Part shown: positions 16,130 to 24,404 of the stretch, one piece after another
Position numbering within the stretch: the stretch's first letter is position 1
How the letters are laid out: every line of letters starts with the position of its first letter
Source: Limimaricola sp041580155
GTDB taxonomy: Bacteria > Pseudomonadota > Alphaproteobacteria > Rhodobacterales > Rhodobacteraceae
Direction of reading: 5' to 3'
Assembly: GCA_041580155.1 (NCBI GenBank)
Contig: JBFGEI010000009.1
Coordinates: forward strand, 1-26,558
Length of the DNA stretch: 26,558 nucleotides
Notes under the pieces: model-generated
Databases searched by the model: none
Told to the model about the DNA's origin: nothing
What the model saw: the letters and a program-made list of their open reading frames with translations, nothing else
Made by a program: the position numbers and the translations under genes

Positions 16130-16158
16130 ATTCCTGCAACCGGCAACATTCTCGCAAC
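16130..16158. promoter_or_regulatory. Imperfect 11-bp direct repeats upstream of the ligase/ABC operon
   Basis: ATTCCTGCAAC (16130-16140) and ATTCTCGCAAC (16148-16158) differ at two positions and start 18 bp apart. A third GCAAC lies between them at 16143-16147, 11 bp before the last one. OmpR-type regulators bind direct repeats, so this is the best candidate site for the adjacent response regulator. It lies 51 bases before the PaaK-like start. Confidence 0.4.
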
Positions 16159-16208
16159 AATCGCCCGCCAGTTTCGGCCCCGAGGTCAAGGGAGGTCCGC
16201 AGACAGGC

Positions 16209-17444
16209 ATGGCGAAGTTCTACGACGCGCTCGAGACGCGGGATCAGCAACAGCGGGAGACGGCGCAGTTCGCGGCGCTGCGCGAGGTGCTTGGACGGGC
16301 CAAGGCGGAAGCGCCCTACTGGCGCGAGGCGTTGGCCGCGCATGATTGCGATGCCGTGATCGACCGCGCCGCGCTGGCCAGCCTGCCGGTGCTGCGCAAG
16401 TCCGACCTGCCCGAGCGGCAGGAGCAGGCCCCGCCGTTCGGCGGCCTCGCGACGCGGCCGCTGGACGGCTTTCGCAGGGTCTACCTGTCGCCCGGCCCGA
16501 TCGCCGAACCCGAGACCGACGCGCCGCATTGGCACTTCGAACGGGCGCTGCACGCCGCCGGGATCGGCGCGGGCGACGTGGTGGCGAACTGCTTCTCCTA
16601 CCACATGACGCCGGCCGGGATCATGTTCGACCACGCCTGTGCCGGGGTCGGCGCGACGGTGTTTCCCGCCGGGATCGGCAACACCGACCAGCAGGTCGAG
16701 GCGATCGAACGGCTTGGCCTCACCGCCTATATCGGCACTCCTGATTTCCTGCGCACGATCCTCGAGAAGGCCGATGCCAAGGGCGTCGACGCCAGCGGGT
16801 TGACCAAGGCGTTGGTGACCGGCGGACCGCTGTTCCCGGCGCTGCGCGACTGGTACGCCGCGCGCGGCATCGAGGTGCGCCAGTGCTACGGCACCGCCGA
16901 GCTTGGCCTGATCGCCTACGAGACCACCCCGGGCGAAGGGCTGGTGACCTCGGAGCAGGCGATCGTCGAGATCGTCCGCCCCGGCACCGGCGACCCGGTG
17001 GCCGAGGGCGAGGTCGGCGAGGTCGTCGTCACCAACCCCAACCCGGCCTACCCGCTGATCCGGCTGGCGACCGGCGACCTGTCGGCGATGCTGCCGGGCC
17101 AAAGCCCCTGCGGCCGCACCGCGCCGCGGCTGCGCGGCTGGATGGGACGCGCCGACCAGACCACCAAGGTGCGCGGCATGTTCGTGCATCCGGCGCAGGT
17201 GGCGCGGACCGTCAAGCCCTACCCCGAGATCGGCCGCGCCCGGCTGGTGGTGCGCGAGACCGAGGGCCGGGATTCGCTGACGCTCGAGGTGGAAAGCGCC
17301 CAGCAGGGCGACGGGCTGGCGCAGCGTCTCGGCGACGCGCTTCGGGCGGAATGCCGGCTGCGCGGCGAGGTGGTGTTTCTTGCGCCGGGCAGCCTGCCGA
17401 ACGACGGCAAGGTGATCGACGATCAGCGCGACATCGCGGTCTGA
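16209..17444 (+). CDS. PaaK-like AMP-binding protein with degenerate P-loop
   Basis: The 411-residue protein resembles phenylacetate-CoA ligases in length and order. Preserved elements are Y-G-T-A-E (227-231, adenine/AMP binding), T-G-D (288-290, ribose contact), a hinge G-R-A-D-Q-T-T-K-V-R-G (313-323), and K401 in the P-N-D-G-K position of the adenylation lysine. Where PaaK has S-S-G-T-T-G-K-P, residues 94-102 read S-P-G-P-I-A-E-P-E, so the ATP phosphate-binding loop is lost. I recall similar S-P-G-P sequences in PaaK relatives next to ABC transporters, so this may be a family trait. It is the first gene of the operon, with GGAGG 13 bases before ATG. Activity as a CoA ligase is therefore uncertain. 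Confidence 0.8.
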   Translation: MAKFYDALETRDQQQRETAQFAALREVLGRAKAEAPYWREALAAHDCDAVIDRAALASLPVLRKSDLPERQEQAPPFGGLATRPLDGFRRVYLSPGPIAEPETDAPHWHFERALHAAGIGAGDVVANCFSYHMTPAGIMFDHACAGVGATVFPAGIGNTDQQVEAIERLGLTAYIGTPDFLRTILEKADAKGVDASGLTKALVTGGPLFPALRDWYAARGIEVRQCYGTAELGLIAYETTPGEGLVTSEQAIVEIVRPGTGDPVAEGEVGEVVVTNPNPAYPLIRLATGDLSAMLPGQSPCGRTAPRLRGWMGRADQTTKVRGMFVHPAQVARTVKPYPEIGRARLVVRETEGRDSLTLEVESAQQGDGLAQRLGDALRAECRLRGEVVFLAPGSLPNDGKVIDDQRDIAV

Positions 17445-17448
17445 CCGC

Positions 17449-17504
17449 GGGGCGCGCGACATGCAATGACGGGGCACGCAGGCTGGGGAGAGCAGGCGCG
17501 CCCC
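17449..17504 (+). repeat. Intercistronic 9-bp inverted repeat between PaaK-like and LivG-type genes
   Basis: GGGGCGCGC (17449-17457) and GCGCGCCCC (17496-17504) are perfect complements separated by 38 bases, and the stem can extend by three pairs past a one-base bulge. It lies just upstream of the Shine-Dalgarno sequence for the next reading frame. It may tune mRNA stability or partial termination. Confidence 0.4.
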
Positions 17505-17523
17505 CGCCAAGGGAGGAGATCGA

Positions 17524-17571
17524 ATGGACCGAGTGAGCCAGGCAGGCGGATGCCCCGGGAGGGTCGCGTGA
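17524..17571 (+). CDS. 15-codon mini-ORF ahead of the LivG-type gene
   Basis: ATG at 17524 is preceded by the strongest Shine-Dalgarno sequence in the region (GGGAGGAG, 17511-17518). It encodes 15 residues (M-D-R-V-S-Q-A-G-G-C-P-G-R-V-A) and ends in a TGA overlapping the GTG of the ABC ATPase (GTGA at 17568-17571). Ribosomes finishing it could restart directly on the ATPase. It could also be a remnant of a shifted start. Confidence 0.4.
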   Translation: MDRVSQAGGCPGRVA

Positions 17572-18347
17572 ACGACCCGGTGCTGCAGTGCGAGAACATC
17601 AGCCGCTTCTTCGGCGGCATTCATGCGCTGAAGGGAATCTCGGCCGAGATCCGGCAGGGCGAGATCTTCGGCCTTGTCGGTCCGAACGGCTCGGGCAAGA
17701 CCACGCTGGTGAACTGCATCACCGGCTTCTACGCGCCGCAGCAGGGCCGGATCCTGTTCGAGGGCCGCCAGATCAACGGCATGCGGCCGCATCGCATCGC
17801 CGCCAGCGGCATCGCCCGGACCTTCCAGAACGTGGCGCTGTTCAAGGGCATGAGCGTGCTCGAGAACATCCTGATGGGCCGGCACATCTTCATGAACCCG
17901 AACCCGCTCGCGGCGCTGTTCTACCCGTTCTGGGCCGCGAAAGACGAGATCGCGCACCGCCGCAAGGTCGAGCAGATCATCGACCTGCTGCAGCTCGAGA
18001 GCGTGCGCGACGAGCATGTCGAGGTGATCCCGCTGGGTCTGCAGAAACGCGTCGAGCTGGCCCGCGCGCTCTGCGCCGAGCCGCGGATGCTGGTGCTCGA
18101 CGAGCCGATGGCCGGGATGAACCAGGAAGAGAAGGAATACATGGTCCGCTTCATCCTCGACGCGCAGGAGGAGCTGAACCTCAGCGTGCTGATCATCGAA
18201 CACCACCTCGACGTCGTGACCTCGATCTGCGACCGGGTTCTGGTGCTCAACGACGGCAACAAGATCGCCGAGGGGCCGGCCCGCGAGGCGATGTCGCACC
18301 CCGAGGTCGTCGCCGCCTACATCGGGGGCCAGGCCCATGCAGCATGA
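17568..18347 (+). CDS. ABC transporter ATP-binding protein, LivG type
   Basis: The 259-residue nucleotide-binding subunit belongs to a branched-chain-amino-acid-type (HAAT) importer. Walker A is G-P-N-G-S-G-K-T (38-45), the Q-loop is F-Q-N (86-88), Walker B is M-L-V-L-D-E-P (174-180) and the H-loop His is 212. The signature region reads P-L-G-L-Q-K-R (155-161), the LivG-style variant of LSGGQ. I chose the GTG at 17568 because GGAGG lies 5 bases upstream and the protein then starts as its relatives do. An in-frame ATG at 17550 is possible. The gene overlaps the next by 11 bases. Its partner ATPase is the LivF-type gene at 23541. Confidence 0.9.
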   Translation: MNDPVLQCENISRFFGGIHALKGISAEIRQGEIFGLVGPNGSGKTTLVNCITGFYAPQQGRILFEGRQINGMRPHRIAASGIARTFQNVALFKGMSVLENILMGRHIFMNPNPLAALFYPFWAAKDEIAHRRKVEQIIDLLQLESVRDEHVEVIPLGLQKRVELARALCAEPRMLVLDEPMAGMNQEEKEYMVRFILDAQEELNLSVLIIEHHLDVVTSICDRVLVLNDGNKIAEGPAREAMSHPEVVAAYIGGQAHAA

Positions 18348-20295
18348 TCCGCAAGCCGCCCGCGATCCGCGGATCCTGCATCCCGACTGGGATCCCGCCG
18401 ACACGCTGATAGCACTTCTGGCGCGCAACGCCCGGACCCATCCCGACGGCATCGCGATGCGCGAACGCGACCACGGCATCTGGCAGCAGACGACATGGGC
18501 CGGCTATCTCGACGCTGTGCTGGCGCTCGCCGCCGGCTTCGAGGCGGCGGGCATCGGCGCGGGCGACATCGTGCTGGTGACCGGCGACAACCGGGCCCGG
18601 CTCTATGCCGCGACGCTGGCGCTGATCGCGCTGCGCGCGGTGCCGGCCCCGGCCTATTCCGACGCCCGCCCCGAAGAGCTTCTGGACCAGATGATCCGCG
18701 AGGGCATCCGGTCTGCCGTGGTCGAGGACCAGGAGCAGGTCGACAAGCTGGAAAGCCTGCGCGACCGGCATCCCGATCTGGCGCGGATCTTCTACGACGA
18801 CCCGCGCGGCCTTGGCGCCAAGGCCCCGGCCGGCGCCGGCGCGCTGGCCGAGATCGCCGAGGCCGGCCAGGCCCGGCTCGCCGCCGAGCCCGGGCTGCGC
18901 GACGACCTGATCGGCCGCGCCACGGTGTTCGACATCGCGGTGCTGCTGCATTCCTCGGGCACCACCGGCGCGCCCAAGGGCATCCCGCTGCGCCACGGCC
19001 ACGTGCTGTCGGGCGTGCGCAACGCCGCTGCCGCCGGGTATTTCCGCGAGGGCGAAGAGCACATGGCCTACCTGCCGATGGCCTGGGTCGGCGATTTCAG
19101 CTTCTCGATCGCCGCGGCGATCGAGCTGCGCTTCACCGTCAACGTTCCCGAGAACCAGGAGACGGCGCTGCACGACCTGCGCGAGATCGCTCCGACGGTG
19201 TACTTCGCCTCGCCGCGCGCCTGGTCGGCGATGCTGACCCGGGTGCAGGTCGGCATCGCCGAGACCTCGGGGCTGAAGCGCAAGCTTTACGACCACTTCA
19301 TGCCCTTCGCGATCGACCTCGAACGCGCCCGTCTGGCGGGGCGCAAGCCGTCGCTGCCGCAGCGGATCTGGCGCGGTGTCGGCGACGCGGTGATCTACGG
19401 CCCGCTGCGCGACCAGCTTGGCCTGCGCCGGGTGGCGCGGCCCTACACCGCCGGCGAAGCGATCGGCGAGGAGGTGTTCCTGTATTTCCGCGCGCTCGGG
19501 CTGAACCTACGGCAGTTCTACGGCCAGACCGAGAACTGCGCGCTGGCCGTGGCGCAATCGAGCGACGACATCAGCCTGACCACGGTTGGGCGTCCCTTCC
19601 CCGGGGTCGAGGTGCGGATCGATGAGGCCGGTGAAATCCTGCTGAAGGGCGGCAACATCTTCGACGGCTATTTCGACAACGAAAAGGCCACCGCCGAAAG
19701 CCTGCGCGACGGTTGGCTGTGCACCGGCGACGCCGGCCAGTGGAGCGCCGACGGCCAGCTGGTGGTGCTGGGCCGGCTTTCCGAGGTGATGCACAAGGCC
19801 GACGGCACGCGCTTCATCCCGACCTATCTCGAGAACCGGCTGAAGTTCGCGTCGGCGATCCGCGATGTCTGCGTGATCGGCAAGGACCGCGATTTCCTCT
19901 CGGCGATCGTCTGCATCGACTTCTCGGCGGTCGGCCAATGGGCGCAGGAGCGCGGGCTGTCCTACACCTCCTACGCCGAGCTGTCGCAGCGGCCCGAGGT
20001 CGTCGAGCTGGTGCGCGGCGAGATCGCCCGGCTGAACGACGCGGTGCCGGCGGAACTGTCGATCCGGCGCTTCGTCAACCTGCACAAGGAATTCGACCCC
20101 GACGACGGCGAGGTGACCCGGACCCGCAAGCTCAAGCGCGGGGTGATCGACGCGCGCTACGGCCAGATCATCGAGGCGGTGCACGAAGGCCGCGACGAGA
20201 TCGAATACGAGGCGCGCATCACCTACGAGAGCGGCGAGACCGGGGTGCTGACCCGGACGCTGAAGATCGGCGACCTGGCAGGGAGGCAGCACTGA
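18337..20295 (+). CDS. AMP-dependent acyl-CoA synthetase (FadD15/long-chain type)
   Basis: The 652-residue ANL-superfamily enzyme should activate a carboxylic acid to its CoA thioester with ATP. The P-loop is canonical, S-S-G-T-T-G-A-P-K-G (206-215). Y-G-Q-T-E (395-399) and T-G-D (463-465) bind AMP, G-R-L-S-E (479-483) is the hinge region, and T-R-T-R-K-L-K-R (594-601) contains the C-terminal catalytic lysine, probably K598. Length and motif style match the long-chain/eukaryote-like ACSL branch rather than 4-coumarate ligases. It starts inside the end of the LivG-type gene (11-base overlap) and is followed directly by LivH, so it is embedded in the transporter operon. This fits uptake coupled to activation. 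The chain type (fatty, alicyclic or arylalkanoic) cannot be read from sequence. Confidence 0.9.
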   Translation: MQHDPQAARDPRILHPDWDPADTLIALLARNARTHPDGIAMRERDHGIWQQTTWAGYLDAVLALAAGFEAAGIGAGDIVLVTGDNRARLYAATLALIALRAVPAPAYSDARPEELLDQMIREGIRSAVVEDQEQVDKLESLRDRHPDLARIFYDDPRGLGAKAPAGAGALAEIAEAGQARLAAEPGLRDDLIGRATVFDIAVLLHSSGTTGAPKGIPLRHGHVLSGVRNAAAAGYFREGEEHMAYLPMAWVGDFSFSIAAAIELRFTVNVPENQETALHDLREIAPTVYFASPRAWSAMLTRVQVGIAETSGLKRKLYDHFMPFAIDLERARLAGRKPSLPQRIWRGVGDAVIYGPLRDQLGLRRVARPYTAGEAIGEEVFLYFRALGLNLRQFYGQTENCALAVAQSSDDISLTTVGRPFPGVEVRIDEAGEILLKGGNIFDGYFDNEKATAESLRDGWLCTGDAGQWSADGQLVVLGRLSEVMHKADGTRFIPTYLENRLKFASAIRDVCVIGKDRDFLSAIVCIDFSAVGQWAQERGLSYTSYAELSQRPEVVELVRGEIARLNDAVPAELSIRRFVNLHKEFDPDDGEVTRTRKLKRGVIDARYGQIIEAVHEGRDEIEYEARITYESGETGVLTRTLKIGDLAGRQH

Positions 20296-20296
20296 C

Positions 20297-21175
20297 ATGG
20301 CCTATTTCATAGAACTTCTGGTCAATGGCGCGCTGGTCGGGCTGATGTATGCGCTGGCCGCACTCGGTTTCGTGCTGATCTACAAGTCCGCCGGCGTGCC
20401 GAACCTGGCGCAGGGCGCGCTGGTGATGATGGCGGCGTTCCTGGTGTGGTTTCTCGACTCGATCGGCCTGCCGATCTGGATCGCGATCGTGGTCGGCGCG
20501 GCGCTGATGTTCGGCTTCGGCCTGCTGGTCGAACGGCTGCTGCTGCGCCGCATGGTCGGCCAGCCGGTGATCATGGTGGTGATGCTGACGCTCGGCATGG
20601 AGATCCTGCTGCGCGGGCTGATCCCCGGCGTGTTCGGCGCCTCGCCGAAATCGATCGATCTCGGCATCGGCCTAGCGCCGGTGATCGTCGCCGACGTGTT
20701 CATGAACCGCGCCTACCTGATCGGCGGTCTGGTCGCGGTGGCGCTGATCGCAGCCTCGATGCTGTTCTTCCGCACCCGGCTCGGCACCAAGCTGCGCGCG
20801 GTCTCGGACGACCACGTCGCAAGCTGGGCGGTCGGGCTGTCGGTCGAACGGGCGATCGGCCTGTCCTGGGGAATCGCCGGCATCGCCGCGGTCGGCGCCG
20901 GGGTGCTGTGGGGATCGGTGCAGGGCGTCGACTGGACCCTGTCGACGCTGCTGTTCCCGGCGATCGCGGTGGTGATCCTCGGCGGCATCGACTCGATCAA
21001 GGGGGTGCTGGTGGGCGGCCTCGCCGTGGGCATCCTCGGCAGCGTCATCCCCGGCTATCTCGACGCCTATGCGGGGGGCAGCACCCGCGACGTGGTCACC
21101 TCCGTGATCATCCTGCTGACCATCCTGGTGCGACCGCACGGGATCTTCGGCCGCGAAGACATCGAGAGGATCTGA
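20297..21175 (+). CDS. Branched-chain amino acid-type ABC permease, LivH family
   Basis: The 292-residue membrane subunit has about eight hydrophobic helices. It opens with the LivH signature N-G-A-L-V-G-L-M-Y-A-L-A-A-L-G and has the cytoplasmic coupling segment G-T-K-L-R-A-V-S-D-D (about 169-178) that contacts the ATPases. G-G-I-D-S-I-K-G near residue 233 is the conserved later loop. GGGAGG lies about 11 bases before the ATG, and only one base separates it from the acyl-CoA synthetase stop. It pairs with the LivM-type permease to form the transmembrane channel. The cargo is probably not a branched-chain amino acid, given the ligases in the operon. Confidence 0.93.
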   Translation: MAYFIELLVNGALVGLMYALAALGFVLIYKSAGVPNLAQGALVMMAAFLVWFLDSIGLPIWIAIVVGAALMFGFGLLVERLLLRRMVGQPVIMVVMLTLGMEILLRGLIPGVFGASPKSIDLGIGLAPVIVADVFMNRAYLIGGLVAVALIAASMLFFRTRLGTKLRAVSDDHVASWAVGLSVERAIGLSWGIAGIAAVGAGVLWGSVQGVDWTLSTLLFPAIAVVILGGIDSIKGVLVGGLAVGILGSVIPGYLDAYAGGSTRDVVTSVIILLTILVRPHGIFGREDIERI

Positions 21176-21178
21176 GCC

Positions 21179-22252
21179 ATGTTCTACCGTCTTTCCGGCG
21201 TGCGCCACACCAGCTACCCGGCGGCACGCCAGCTTTGGCCGATCATGGCCGATCGCTGGCAGATCGGGGTGCTGGCGCTGCTGGCGCTGGCCGCACCGCT
21301 GCTGATCTCCGACCTCTATCTCGGCAGCTACGCCCTGCCCTGGCTGATCTGGACCGCGGCGGCGCTGTCGCTGTCGCTGCTGATGGGTCTTGGCGGGCAG
21401 CTGCATTTCGGCTTCGCCGCGGTGATGGCGATCGGCGCCTACAGCTCGATCCACCTGGCGCGCGCCGGGGTGCCGTTCGAGCTGGCGCTGCTGGGCGGCG
21501 GGCTTTCGGCGGCGGTGATCGGCACCGCCTTCGGCGCCGCGGCGCTTCGGGTGAAGGGCCTCTACCTGGTGATGGCGACGCTCGCCATGCAGTACCTGGT
21601 GGATTGGGTGATCTCGAACGTGCCGGCGATCTCGGGCGGCGCGCAGGCGACGCTGCGCACGCCGGACGTCGCCTTCCTGTGGATCCCGATCGACAGCCTC
21701 GACGCGCGCTACTACCTGGCGCTGCTCTGGACCGTGGTGATGACGCTGTTCTTCCTGAACGTGAAGCGCACCAGCTTCGGCCGGGCGTTGGCGGCGATCC
21801 GCGACAAGGACTTCGCCGCCGCGGTGATCGGCGTCGACCCGTTCCGCACCAAGCTGATGGCCTTCCTGACCGCCTCCTTCGCCGGCGGCGTGACGGGCGC
21901 GATGCTGGCGTTTTGCTACTACGGAGCGGTGACGCCCGAGCAGTTCGGCTTCAACGTCTCGATCCAGCTGGTCGCGATGGTGCTGGTCGGCGGCCTGGGC
22001 AGCGTCATCGGCGGTTACCTCGGCGCGGGCTTCGTGCTGCTGGTGCCGATCGTGCTGACCAACCTGATCGCCGGTCTTGGCGCGGCGGGCTGGTTCTCGA
22101 TCTCGCAGAACCTGACGGCGCATCTGCCGCTGATCTTCTACGGCGGCATGATCATCGGCTTTTTGCTGTTCGAGCCGCTGGGCCTCGCCAAGATCTACGA
22201 CAACATTCGCAAATACTTCCTGGTCTGGCCGTTTCGGCATTCCGGAAGCTGA
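21179..22252 (+). CDS. Branched-chain amino acid-type ABC permease, LivM family
   Basis: The 357-residue permease has about ten hydrophobic segments after a hydrophilic N-terminus of roughly 28 residues. LivM hallmarks are the G-L-G-G-Q-L-H-F-G-F-A-A segment (about 76-87), the coupling helix S-F-G-R-A-L-A-A-I-R-D-K-D (about 197-209) and G-G-L-G-S-V-I-G-G-Y-L-G-A-G near residue 275. The C-terminus (I-R-K-Y-F-L-V-W-P-F) is basic and aromatic. It starts 3 bases after LivH, with a GAGAGGA Shine-Dalgarno sequence that overlaps the end of LivH. It forms the heterodimeric channel with LivH. Confidence 0.93.
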   Translation: MFYRLSGVRHTSYPAARQLWPIMADRWQIGVLALLALAAPLLISDLYLGSYALPWLIWTAAALSLSLLMGLGGQLHFGFAAVMAIGAYSSIHLARAGVPFELALLGGGLSAAVIGTAFGAAALRVKGLYLVMATLAMQYLVDWVISNVPAISGGAQATLRTPDVAFLWIPIDSLDARYYLALLWTVVMTLFFLNVKRTSFGRALAAIRDKDFAAAVIGVDPFRTKLMAFLTASFAGGVTGAMLAFCYYGAVTPEQFGFNVSIQLVAMVLVGGLGSVIGGYLGAGFVLLVPIVLTNLIAGLGAAGWFSISQNLTAHLPLIFYGGMIIGFLLFEPLGLAKIYDNIRKYFLVWPFRHSGS

Positions 22253-22253
22253 A

Positions 22254-22267
22254 GGCCCGAAAGGGCC
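22254..22267 (+). other. GNRA-capped hairpin between LivM and the binding protein
   Basis: GGCCC-GAAA-GGGCC forms a 5-bp stem with a GAAA tetraloop directly after the LivM stop, eight bases before the binding-protein Shine-Dalgarno sequence. Such intercistronic hairpins can act as RNA-processing or stability elements, allowing more binding protein than permease. Confidence 0.45.
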
Positions 22268-22287
22268 GTTGAGGGAGGAGGAACCCC

Positions 22288-23538
22288 ATGACGATACTGA
22301 AGCGGATCGGGCAGCCCGCGGCGCTGGCGCTTGGCCTCGTTGGCGCCGCCGGCGGTGCCGCGGCGCAGGACAAGGAGCCGATCAAGTTCGGTCTCCTGCA
22401 GGACTTCACCGCGGTCTACACCTTCGTGACCGGTGAATATAACCAGGGCCAGCAGGACTACCTGACGCTGGTGAACCAGGAAGGCGGCGTCGACGGCCAC
22501 ATGTTCGAGGCCATCGTCCGCGATACCGGCAACGAGCCGCAGCGCGGCATCGAGGCCTACAACCGGTCGCGCGAAGAGGGCGCGATCCTGTTCGACTTCC
22601 TCTCGACCCCGGTGTCGCGCGGCCTGGTCGACCAGGTGATCAAGGACGAGGTGGTGCTGATCACCCCGCTGCACGGCCGCGGCGACGCGGCGGCGGGCGA
22701 AACCTTCCCCTACGTGTTCCCGACGATGGCGACCTACTGGTCGCAGGCGGCGATCCTTGCGGATTACATCAAGTCGGCCGAGGGCATCGAGGGCAAGAAG
22801 GTCGCCGTGGTGCATATCGACAGCCCGTTCGGCCGCGAGCCGATGCCGGTGCTCGAGAAGATCTCCGAGGCCGAGGGCTTCGAGATCCGGGCCTTCCCCT
22901 ACGCCAGCCCCGGCAACGAACAGTCCGCGACCTGGTCCGAGGTGCGCCGCTACCAGCCCGAGGTGGTTTTCATCTGGGGCGCCGGCGGCGGCCAGTCGGT
23001 CTCGGTCCAGCAGGCGATCCGCAACGGCATCGACCCGGCGATCATCCATTCCGTGGTCTGGATGGCCGAGACCGACGCCAACAACGTCGGCGCCGATGCG
23101 ATGGTCGGCATGAAGCGGTTCGAAGCGACCGCCACCGGCACCGACACCCCGATCCTGGAGCGGATCGTCGAGAAGGTGATCGAGCCGGGTCTCGGGGCCG
23201 GCGACAGCAGCCATGTCGGGTCGAGCTACTACAACATCGGCGTCGCCACGATGACCGTCGCGGTCGAGGCCGCACGTCTGGCGCTTGAGCGCGAGGGCGC
23301 GCCGCTGACCGGGCCGAAGCTGAAGGCCGGCTTCGAGATGATCGAGGGCTTCGACGCCGAAGGGCTGATGCCGCCGATCACCATCACCGCAGCCGACCAC
23401 CAGGGCGGCGGCTATGGCCGGGTTTCGCAGTGGACCGGATCGGCCTGGGAGCCGGTGAGCGACTGGGCCACCGCCTACGAGGACATCGTCCACGAGGAGA
23501 TCGAGACCAGCGCCGCGGCCTACGTCGGAGGCAACTGA
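22288..23538 (+). CDS. Periplasmic substrate-binding protein of HAAT-type ABC transporter
   Basis: The 416-residue type I periplasmic binding protein has a signal peptide with its hydrophobic core at about 10-25 and A-A-A-Q-D at the cleavage site near 26/27. The mature start I-K-F-G-L-L-Q-D-F-T and the later Y-N-R-S-R-E-E-G-A-I-L-F-D-F-L-S segment match the ANF-receptor/Peripla_BP_6 layout. K-K-V-A-V-V-H-I-D-S-P-F-G-R-E-P marks the second lobe. A very strong Shine-Dalgarno sequence (GGGAGGAGG) precedes the ATG. The subgroup is larger than LivJ/LivK (about 345 mature residues) and resembles binding proteins of aromatic or fatty-acid-linked systems. The ligand is unknown. Confidence 0.92.
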   Translation: MTILKRIGQPAALALGLVGAAGGAAAQDKEPIKFGLLQDFTAVYTFVTGEYNQGQQDYLTLVNQEGGVDGHMFEAIVRDTGNEPQRGIEAYNRSREEGAILFDFLSTPVSRGLVDQVIKDEVVLITPLHGRGDAAAGETFPYVFPTMATYWSQAAILADYIKSAEGIEGKKVAVVHIDSPFGREPMPVLEKISEAEGFEIRAFPYASPGNEQSATWSEVRRYQPEVVFIWGAGGGQSVSVQQAIRNGIDPAIIHSVVWMAETDANNVGADAMVGMKRFEATATGTDTPILERIVEKVIEPGLGAGDSSHVGSSYYNIGVATMTVAVEAARLALEREGAPLTGPKLKAGFEMIEGFDAEGLMPPITITAADHQGGGYGRVSQWTGSAWEPVSDWATAYEDIVHEEIETSAAAYVGGN

Positions 23539-23540
23539 GT

Positions 23541-24332
<792 letters not shown>

Positions 24333-24341
24333 CACAAGCCA

Positions 24342-24368
24342 CGGGTCCGGCATTGCCTGCCGGACCCG
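24342..24368. terminator. Strong hairpin terminating the ABC/ligase operon
   Basis: An 11-bp perfect stem (CGGGTCCGGCA and its complement) closes a 5-base loop, starting 9 bases after the LivF stop. It lies between two convergent genes and can serve both. No T tract is present on either strand. Confidence 0.7.
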
Positions 24369-24404
24369 CCACCCGTCATTGCCCGATCCGCAATTAGCCG
24401 CCGA

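Noticed and set aside
17466..17567. Upstream extension of the LivG-type protein
   Set aside because: The added residues are a polar Gly/Arg stretch, and known relatives begin near the GTG at 17568, which has its own Shine-Dalgarno sequence.
16125..18479. 784-residue minus-strand frame across the PaaK-like and LivG genes
   Set aside because: It crosses two clearly coding plus-strand genes, has no recognisable motif, and shows antisense amino-acid bias.
20672..22240. 522-residue minus-strand frame opposite LivH/LivM
   Set aside because: Its composition is His/Gln/Arg/Asp low complexity typical of antisense to membrane genes; no Shine-Dalgarno sequence or domain.
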